DNA of 64,000 nucleotides, from the NCBI GenBank assembly GCA_017403345.1, contig JAFQOH010000026.1:11200-75199 (forward strand), read 5' to 3'. This document shows positions 58,294 through 64,000 of this stretch, in pieces. Each line of letters opens with the position of its first letter. Within the stretch, counting starts at the first letter, position 1. The stretch is from RGIG3701 sp017403345. Its GTDB lineage: Bacteria; Planctomycetota; Planctomycetia; Pirellulales; Thermoguttaceae. A model generated the notes under the pieces. The model was given only the letters and a program-made list of their open reading frames with translations, searched no databases and was not told the origin of the DNA. The position numbers and the translations under genes were made by a program.

Positions 58294-59499
58294 ATGAATA
58301 GCATGGAACAGAAAACCATCAATGTCGCGATGATCGGTCAGGGATTCATGGGTAAATCCCACTCGAACGCCTGGAGCCAGGTCAACAAATTCTTCAATCC
58401 GCCGATCACCCCCGTCCTTCACACGGTCTACGGAATGGAATCGGAAAATCCTGCCGCGTTTGCTCAGAAATGGGGTTGGGCGAATGCTTCCACGAATTGG
58501 GAAGAAACCGTCACGTCTCCCGAGATCGGTCTAGTCGACATCGTGACTCCGAACTTCATGCATGCTCCGCCCGCGAAAGCCGCCATCCTGGCCGGCAAAA
58601 AGTGCGTTACCTGCGAGAAACCGATCTCCGGTTCTCTCGATGATGCGCGTGAAATGGCGGAAGCCGCGGAAAAATACAACGTGCCGTCCTTCGTGTGGTT
58701 TGTCTATCGCCGCTGCCCGGCAGTCGCATATGCGCACCAGATGGTCAAGGCCGGTATGCTGGGTGAGATCCTCCACATCCGCGCGAGCTATCTTCAGGAC
58801 TGGGCGGACGAAAACGTCCCGATGACTTGGCGTTTCAAGAAAGAGACCGCCGGTTCCGGTGCGCACGGTGACCTGAACGCGCACATCACGGACATGACGC
58901 GTTTCGTGGCCGGTATCGAGATCGAAGAGATCTGCGGCGCGATCAACAAAACGTTCGTCGAAAAACGCCGCAAGCTCACCGGTCTGATCAATCAGACGAA
59001 CATCATCGGCGGTGCGCAGAGCAGCGATGCGGAATACGACGACGTCACGGTCGACGATGCCGTTCTGTATCTGGCGAAGTTCAACAACGGCGCTGTTGGA
59101 AGTTTCGAAGCTGCCCGTCAGGCGACCGGAAATAAGAACGCGAACTATTTCGAGATCAACGGTACGAAAGGTTCGCTCAAGTTTGCGTTTGAACGCATGA
59201 ACGAGCTGCAGTTCTACGATGCCACCCGTCCGTCGGGCGTTCAGGGCTGGACGACGATCCTCTGCACGCACGCCGCCGACCATCCGTACGTGAAGAATTG
59301 GTGGCCGGATGGACATCTTATCGGCTACGAACATACGTTTGTGAACATTGCAGCCGATGTTCTTTCCTTCTTGGACGGCAAAGAACCGGAAATTCCGCTT
59401 GCCACGTTCCGTGATGCGTACCAGACCCAGCGTATCCTCGAAGCCGCTCTGATCTGCGCGGAAGAGAAACGTTTCGTCAAACTGGATGAAGTGAAATAA
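58294..59499 (+). CDS. Gfo/Idh/MocA family oxidoreductase
   Basis: A 401-residue NAD(P)-dependent oxidoreductase acting on sugars or inositols. NVAMIGQGFMGKSHSNAW (about residues 10-27) is the dinucleotide loop, VTCEKPISGSLDDA holds the conserved Glu-Lys-Pro, and the C-terminal alpha/beta domain follows with GSGAHGDLNAHITDMTRF (the catalytic His/Asp region). HLIGYEHTF near residue 340 is typical of the planctomycete-rich subfamily. ATG 58294 lies very close to AAGGAG; ATG 58303 is an alternative start. Codon choice looks highly biased toward C-ending codons, suggesting strong expression. A terminator follows at 59527-59559. Confidence 0.93.
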   Translation: MNSMEQKTINVAMIGQGFMGKSHSNAWSQVNKFFNPPITPVLHTVYGMESENPAAFAQKWGWANASTNWEETVTSPEIGLVDIVTPNFMHAPPAKAAILAGKKCVTCEKPISGSLDDAREMAEAAEKYNVPSFVWFVYRRCPAVAYAHQMVKAGMLGEILHIRASYLQDWADENVPMTWRFKKETAGSGAHGDLNAHITDMTRFVAGIEIEEICGAINKTFVEKRRKLTGLINQTNIIGGAQSSDAEYDDVTVDDAVLYLAKFNNGAVGSFEAARQATGNKNANYFEINGTKGSLKFAFERMNELQFYDATRPSGVQGWTTILCTHAADHPYVKNWWPDGHLIGYEHTFVNIAADVLSFLDGKEPEIPLATFRDAYQTQRILEAALICAEEKRFVKLDEVK

Positions 59500-59526
59500 T
59501 TACTTCGTCTGAAACGGAAAAGCAGA

Positions 59527-59559
59527 GGGAGACCTTCACTGGGAGGTCTCCCTTTTTTT
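59527..59559 (+). terminator. Terminator after Gfo/Idh/MocA gene
   Basis: GGGAGACCT (59527-59535) pairs perfectly with AGGTCTCCC (59544-59552), followed by seven T. Confidence 0.95.
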
Positions 59560-59616
59560 ACGCACGTTCGGCGAGTTTTACGCACATTCGGCGAGTTTTA
59601 CGCACATTCGGCAAGG
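59560..59616. repeat. 20-base tandem repeat over the stop of the GT4 gene
   Basis: Nearly three units of a 20-base sequence that on the minus strand contains the last codons and stop of the GT4 gene (GCCGAATGTGCGTAA). The first unit is the real gene end; the next two lie beyond the stop and repeat the same Leu-Ala-Glu-Cys-Ala-stop text, one with a C-to-T type change. Confidence 0.9.
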
Positions 59617-60755
59617 AGTTCAAGGAAGAGTTTTTCGTATTTGCTGACCATTTCTGTTTCGGTAAACTCTCTGAAAAAACGTTCCTGTGCGTTTTGGGAA
59701 ATGGACGCTGCGAGATTTGGTTCGGTCAAAAGGCGGTTCAGCTGATCTGCGATCTTCCGGGAATCGCCGGAGGGTGCCAGGAGACCATTTTTTTCTGTGT
59801 CGATGACCTCGGGGATCCCGCCGACGTTCGTCGCTGTGACGGGGACTCCGGATGCGAACGCCTCCAGTATCGTGAGGGGGATCCCTTCGCTTTTGCTCGT
59901 GAGGAGGAAGACGTCCGCGAGCTGCAGGAGGTCCGCGACGTCCGAGCGTTCTCCGAGAAGCCGAACGCTTCCTTCAAGTTGATTTTCCGCGATGCACCGT
60001 TCCAAATCGTTCCGCTCCGGCCCCCCGCCTGCCAGCAGAAGAACTGGTCTGCGAACGTCTTTTCCTGCCGGCATTTCAAGGAGGAGTTTCATTGCCCGGA
60101 TCGCCGCGGGGTGGTCTTTGATGGGATCGAGACGTGCGGTGAAAAGGATCACGCGCTCGTTCGTGAGTCCCAGAGAGGCGCGCAATGCTGTTTTTTGCGC
60201 ATCGGAGAGCCGTTCTTTCGTAAACCTCTGTTCGTCGATACCGTTCAGTACGACTTCGATCCTTGATGCGGGAATGCCTTCATTTTTGACGAGTGCCTCC
60301 GCCACCGACCTGCTCACGGCCGAGATCCTGTCCTGCGTTCCGGAGAGGAGCCGATTGAAGAGTTTGTGCTTCCAATTCGGCAGATCAGGGAAAAAGCGGC
60401 CGTGCTCGGTGAAGAGAATGGGAGGCGCTTTTCGGAAAAGTCCCCGTGCGCCCATAGCGTAAAAATACGGCGTGTACTGATGCGCATGAACGATCTGGAC
60501 GCCATACTTTTTCCAGAGTTTCGCCAGATCCTGCATGCATTGCGTGTCGAACCCGGGTCTACGTCCCAGAACTTCTACCTGAAATCCCGCGTCGCGCATT
60601 TCCTGCGCACGTACCCCTTCCGCATCGAGGCAGAAGAAAACGAAACGCCATTTTTCGCCGGAAAGCCGCGAGACGAGACGTGAAGCGAGGATCTCCGCTC
60701 CGCCGACACTCAGCGTGTGAAGCAGCTGACAGACCGTCACGGGTGCGTTTTTCAT
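59598..60755 (-). CDS. Family 4 glycosyltransferase
   Basis: A 385-residue GT-B fold retaining glycosyltransferase. The N-terminal acceptor half begins with VCQLLHTLSVGGAEILASRLV, and the donor half contains RVILFTARLDPIKDH, ERNDLERCIAENQL and the signature FLLTSKSEGIPLTILEAFASGVPVTATNVGGIPEVI with its catalytic Glu pair (Glu-x7-Glu). The ATG overlaps the stop of the UDP-HexNAc pyrophosphorylase gene (ATGA), so GlcNAc or GalNAc transfer from the UDP-sugar made by that enzyme is likely (inference). Confidence 0.93.
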   Translation of the reverse strand: MKNAPVTVCQLLHTLSVGGAEILASRLVSRLSGEKWRFVFFCLDAEGVRAQEMRDAGFQVEVLGRRPGFDTQCMQDLAKLWKKYGVQIVHAHQYTPYFYAMGARGLFRKAPPILFTEHGRFFPDLPNWKHKLFNRLLSGTQDRISAVSRSVAEALVKNEGIPASRIEVVLNGIDEQRFTKERLSDAQKTALRASLGLTNERVILFTARLDPIKDHPAAIRAMKLLLEMPAGKDVRRPVLLLAGGGPERNDLERCIAENQLEGSVRLLGERSDVADLLQLADVFLLTSKSEGIPLTILEAFASGVPVTATNVGGIPEVIDTEKNGLLAPSGDSRKIADQLNRLLTEPNLAASISQNAQERFFREFTETEMVSKYEKLFLELLAECA

Positions 60756-62167
60756 TTTTGGTGCACTCCTTTTGCATCAAGGTAAATGTTTTCGAGATCC
60801 CAATGCACACCCGCGGGCAGTTTTTCCTTCAGCCCGAAAACGTCAAGTGCCAATTCCGGCGCGATCTCAACGCGGGCATTGGGGGGGAACGTGCCTCCTG
60901 CCTGACGGAGCCAGGACGCGTAAAGCTGCGAAAGATGCTCGCGTACTGGAAGGGGATCGTTTTTCAGCGTGGCGAAAACTTCGTTTCGCTCTTCCGCACA
61001 GGCAAAAATCGGCGTTTTCGCAAACGGAAGAACGTCGAAAATGAAGCGTTCGGGCTTGATCCCCCACACTTCACCATCGCGTGCCATCGTTTTTTTCAGC
61101 GGAAGATGGTAAGGCAGGAACTCCTCGGAGGAATCCATTTGGGCGGCCATTTTTTCCAGAAACGAAAGTTGGATCAGATGGATGCCGATACTTCCGGCCC
61201 AAAATTTCAGTTTCCCGTCCGAGTCGGTCTGCAACGCGGTCTTCTCCGGAAAATCCAGATACTCTACGACCTCCAACGTTTTCTGTATTCCGTGCCGTTG
61301 AGTAGTGTACCTTTCCGCGAGATTTCCCAGAAGCTCCTTTCCATCCTTTTTTTCCACGACGATGGAGCTCATTTCGCTTTTTTGTTCGAGATGCTCGCCG
61401 AGAAACTGCTCATTGAGGATCGGGACGAGCGGATTATCGACGTGGAACGTATTGATGGTCTCGATCCCGCGCCGGTGCATGTCTTCCGCAGCCCCGCTTT
61501 TTACGAGAGCCTGGATCGATCCTCCGTGTCCATCCGGTCCATGGCAGATGCGTCCCTCGGAATTCCAGAAGAACGCGCCGTTTTTGGGATCGAGGAAGGG
61601 CATTTCCGCCTGCGGGAAGAAGAAAATGTCCGATTCGGGAGTTCCAAACCAGTTCTGCTCACGGAAATACTCGATGGTCGGCAGATGCGACGCACGATTC
61701 GTCATGATGTAGATCGGGAGCTGGGTGCCGTAATGTCTGCACAAAACCGCGATCTTTTCAAAATGCACTTGAAAAAGCGTTTTTCCGCTCACTGGCATGA
61801 TCGGAAACGTTCCTTTGGGAGCCGGACACCCGAGACGCGAACCCATTCCGCCTGCCAGAATGACGACGGCGGCTTTTCCGGCCTGAATGTGTTCCTGTGC
61901 GGACGCCGACCGGCCAAAAATTTGCGAAGTGTCCAGCCGCAGACAGTTTCTTGACGGCGGGAAAAGTTCTTCGGCCTCCGGCGAGCCCGTTTTTCTCCTC
62001 GTTCCAGCCTGAAATTTTTGAAAAAGACGTCTCAGACTATCCGGTTCCATCTCTTTCAGCTGCTCCGCAGTTTCACGAAGCGTCTCGTCACTGAGAGCTC
62101 TCAGATCTTCGCGCAGGATCCATCCATTCCATTTTTCTAAGATCTGTTTCAGGAACCGTTCTCTCAT
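60752..62167 (-). CDS. UDP-N-acetylhexosamine pyrophosphorylase (UAP type)
   Basis: A 471-residue cytoplasmic enzyme of the eukaryote-like UDPGP/UAP family, which makes UDP-GlcNAc or UDP-GalNAc from UTP and the sugar-1-phosphate. LAGGMGSRLGCPAPKG is the UTP-binding loop, GPDGHGG binds the sugar, and NTFHVDNPLVPILN carries the metal Asp. A final region near IFDVLPFAKTPI is also typical. I prefer ATG 62167 over 62173 because AAGGA lies seven bases upstream of it. It is unrelated in sequence to the GlmU-type enzyme at 30852-31601 and is coupled to a GT4 gene. Confidence 0.92.
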   Translation of the reverse strand: MRERFLKQILEKWNGWILREDLRALSDETLRETAEQLKEMEPDSLRRLFQKFQAGTRRKTGSPEAEELFPPSRNCLRLDTSQIFGRSASAQEHIQAGKAAVVILAGGMGSRLGCPAPKGTFPIMPVSGKTLFQVHFEKIAVLCRHYGTQLPIYIMTNRASHLPTIEYFREQNWFGTPESDIFFFPQAEMPFLDPKNGAFFWNSEGRICHGPDGHGGSIQALVKSGAAEDMHRRGIETINTFHVDNPLVPILNEQFLGEHLEQKSEMSSIVVEKKDGKELLGNLAERYTTQRHGIQKTLEVVEYLDFPEKTALQTDSDGKLKFWAGSIGIHLIQLSFLEKMAAQMDSSEEFLPYHLPLKKTMARDGEVWGIKPERFIFDVLPFAKTPIFACAEERNEVFATLKNDPLPVREHLSQLYASWLRQAGGTFPPNARVEIAPELALDVFGLKEKLPAGVHWDLENIYLDAKGVHQK

Positions 62168-62213
62168 TTTCATTTCCTTTTTGCCGCTGCCGGAGCCTCC
62201 GATGCCGTTTCAT

Positions 62214-62238
62214 AAAAAAGCCGACTGTGAAAGCCGGC
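62214..62238 (-). terminator. Terminator after HlyD-type adaptor gene
   Basis: On the minus strand GCCGGCT (62232-62238) pairs with AGTCGGC (62220-62226) with one mismatch, and six T follow. Confidence 0.8.
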
Positions 62239-62271
62239 ATTGATCAAAAACCCGCTCCAGAAAACCGGACT

Positions 62272-63732
62272 TTACTCCGTCACCATTTGCTGACCGGAAT
62301 CGTACTGGCCCGGCATGGGTTTCAGTGTGTAGGGACTTTCCTGGACCTGAACCGCCATTCCCGGTGACAGACGCTCGCCTCCCTCGATGACCAGATCCGT
62401 GTTCGGCAGGAGATATTTACGTCCGTTTTCGTTTACCGGCTCTACGGCATAGAGTTTCGGAACGTACCCTGCGCGTTTTTTCTCTTCCGTATTTCCTTCA
62501 CTCTGATCGTAAATGTCACCGTCGAACATTTCGGCTGTGATGCGCACGGGGATCGGCATGACGATCTTCTCGCCGGGTTTGTACGTTTTGTGCTCTTCCT
62601 CTGCAATTGCTTTTGCTTCAGCCTCTTCTTCCGGCGTACGCTCGCGCACGATCCATACCGTGTTTCCATCAGGTTTCACGATGACCGCGTCACTGGGAAC
62701 GATGATGGAACGGAATTTATCCGTGACCGCGATCCGGGCCGTGACGCTCAATCCCGCCATGAATTCCCCGTCATTGTCGTCGAATCGGACGTAGACCGGG
62801 AAGGTGCGCGAAGCAGTCTCGGCGTTCGCGACGATCTGCACGACTTTTCCATAGACGGTCTTCTTCATCGCCTCTACGTAGATCCCGATAGTCTGACCTT
62901 TCTGGATCCGATGGATGAAATTCTCCGGCACATAGATCCGCGCGTCGATCTCTCCGGTCGAAATGATGTCCACGATCGGCGTTCCGGGCGAGACGTACGT
63001 CCCAAGATCCACGTGCCGTTCCAGCACCTGCCCGTTGAACGGCGCGTAGATGGTGGAACGCTTCAACTTTTTCTGGCACTCCAGCAAAAGGACTTTTTTC
63101 GCGTTGATCTCTGCTTGAAGATGGTCACGTTCCGAAATGATCGACTCCAGATCGCTCTGGCTAACGGCACCGCGTTCGTGCAGCTGCCTGGCACGCTTCA
63201 ATTCGCTTTCCTGATACTGATGCTGCGCTTGAAGCGACGCGATACTTGCCTGCGTTTGCCGACACGCCAGCTCAAGCCACACTGTATCGATCCGCGCCAT
63301 GACCGTTCCTTCCGAAACGACCGTTTCATTATCCGTCAGCAGAGCCTCAAAAGACGTTTCTTTCGGATCCTGATCCTCGTATCGGACCTGATGTTCTTTG
63401 ACGCGGGATCCTTTCTCAACGTAGATCTCTACGATCTTCCCGCTGACTTCTGCAGAAACGGTCGAACGCCGGATCTCTTCCAGACGTCCAATGAGCGTGC
63501 GAAACTGCTGCGCGTCCCCCTCCTGAGCTTTTGCCGTACGCACTTTGTATGCCGAGGCATTTTTTTCCGCTTTGATCTCTTTTTCCTTTTTTACTTCCTC
63601 GTATCGGCCGGTGATGAATTTTTCGTCATTGATCCGGCCTTGATAAAATGTGGACGTTCCATAAAATCCAAGGAAAGCCCCTAAAAGGAGCACCGTAAGG
63701 CAAAGGGAAAAAACTATCAGATTTTTATTCAT
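62272..63732 (-). CDS. HlyD/RND-type efflux periplasmic adaptor
   Basis: A 486-residue membrane-fusion protein that would bridge an inner-membrane pump to an outer-membrane channel. One N-terminal membrane anchor (about 5-27), a barrel-sandwich half (VSAEVSGKIVEIYVEKGSRV), a coiled-coil hairpin (about 165-235: LQAQHQYQESELKRARQLHERGAVSQ in part), the second barrel-sandwich half (STIYAPFNGQVLERHV), and beta-barrel domains to about residue 350. An extra acidic insert near residues 375-430 (EEEAEAKAIAEEE, then YDQSEGNTEEKKR) is unusual. I chose ATG 63732, since the longer frame from 63804 adds a non-conserved tail. No pump gene is in the window; it may lie past the left end of this transcript's upstream side, beyond 64000. 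Confidence 0.87.
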   Translation of the reverse strand: MNKNLIVFSLCLTVLLLGAFLGFYGTSTFYQGRINDEKFITGRYEEVKKEKEIKAEKNASAYKVRTAKAQEGDAQQFRTLIGRLEEIRRSTVSAEVSGKIVEIYVEKGSRVKEHQVRYEDQDPKETSFEALLTDNETVVSEGTVMARIDTVWLELACRQTQASIASLQAQHQYQESELKRARQLHERGAVSQSDLESIISERDHLQAEINAKKVLLLECQKKLKRSTIYAPFNGQVLERHVDLGTYVSPGTPIVDIISTGEIDARIYVPENFIHRIQKGQTIGIYVEAMKKTVYGKVVQIVANAETASRTFPVYVRFDDNDGEFMAGLSVTARIAVTDKFRSIIVPSDAVIVKPDGNTVWIVRERTPEEEAEAKAIAEEEHKTYKPGEKIVMPIPVRITAEMFDGDIYDQSEGNTEEKKRAGYVPKLYAVEPVNENGRKYLLPNTDLVIEGGERLSPGMAVQVQESPYTLKPMPGQYDSGQQMVTE

Positions 63733-63959
63733 TCGATCGTGTCCCCGGTTCAAAAAGGAAACTGGTCTTTTTGGGAAAATGGAAGGCAAAATGGCGGGAT
63801 CCACTCTCCTGACTGGGGGGCAGTCCGTCGGAGATGCTGCGCCAATTTCTCAATATACACGAATTTTCATATTTTTTCAAGTCAAGATCGGCATTTTTTG
63901 GAGAAATCCAGCACTTTTTCTCAAAAATGATCCAGCCTGTAACTGCATACTTACTGTCG

Positions 63960-63985
63960 GATGAGCCCCCTAAAAGAGGCTCATC
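63960..63985. other. GC-rich hairpin at right edge
   Basis: GATGAGCC (63960-63967) and GGCTCATC (63978-63985) pair perfectly; TGTTTTCG follows on the plus strand. It may be a weak terminator or belong to a gene outside the window. Confidence 0.4.
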
Positions 63986-64000
63986 TGTTTTCGTCAGTCA

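Overview
The window reads as chromosomal DNA of a planctomycete (Pirellulales-like), probably an anaerobe or facultative anaerobe. Supporting signs are a conserved MerR/BldC-like helix-turn-helix plus receiver protein, paired one-TM coiled-coil proteins, stand-alone RNA polymerase alpha-CTD, a GlmU uridylyltransferase domain without its acyltransferase half, a short UvrC without the helix-hairpin-helix tail, WD40 and FHA proteins, and LpxD (lipid A, so an outer membrane). Flavodoxin/DUF3793 and PyrK fit low-oxygen life. These assignments come from recognising families by eye; no database search was run. No transposon, prophage or CRISPR array was seen.

Layout. 1-5661 (minus): three SPFH/band-7 membrane proteins followed by a P1B-type metal ATPase that runs off the left edge, probably one operon from a promoter at 5810-5837. 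6149-7456: GntP-type permease. 7724-20673: a surface-glycan region with methyltransferases, a CDP-glycerol glycerophosphotransferase-like protein, a sugar/choline-type nucleotidyltransferase, two GT2 enzymes plus the remnant of a third, a DUF616 glycosyltransferase, a TupA-like ATP-grasp protein, two paralogous alkaline-phosphatase-superfamily membrane proteins, and a 70-residue membrane protein. 20923-27689: trpS, a lipoprotein, tandem M42 peptidases, an SDR, and a DUF3793-flavodoxin pair behind two DtxR-like operator palindromes. 27785-37632 (minus): uvrC, a degenerate DNase I-fold protein, GlmU-N, an aminotransferase, ahcY, and recA-apt-lpxD.

37752-50113: WD40, FHA and hypothetical proteins, a large secreted glycosidase-like protein with pyrK, a coiled-coil trio and the HTH-receiver protein. 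50730-56173 (plus): THUMP-like methyltransferase, PIG-L deacetylase, alpha-CTD protein and a three-gene unit (DUF3592 membrane protein, arrestin-like protein, P-loop ATPase). 56287-64000: Tat-exported GH20-like protein, VOC protein, two tRNA-Val(GAC) genes, Gfo/Idh oxidoreductase, GT4 with a UAP-type UDP-HexNAc pyrophosphorylase, and an HlyD-type efflux adaptor.

The strongest candidate for an undescribed system is the SPFH x3 plus metal-ATPase operon: a three-component SPFH scaffold, one subunit carrying seven predicted membrane segments and another a His/Cys-rich N terminus, encoded directly upstream of a metal pump. Secondary candidates are the iron-type control of DUF3793-flavodoxin, the alpha-CTD/DUF3592/arrestin-like/ATPase unit, and a recurring habit of short tandem repeats at or just past stop codons.
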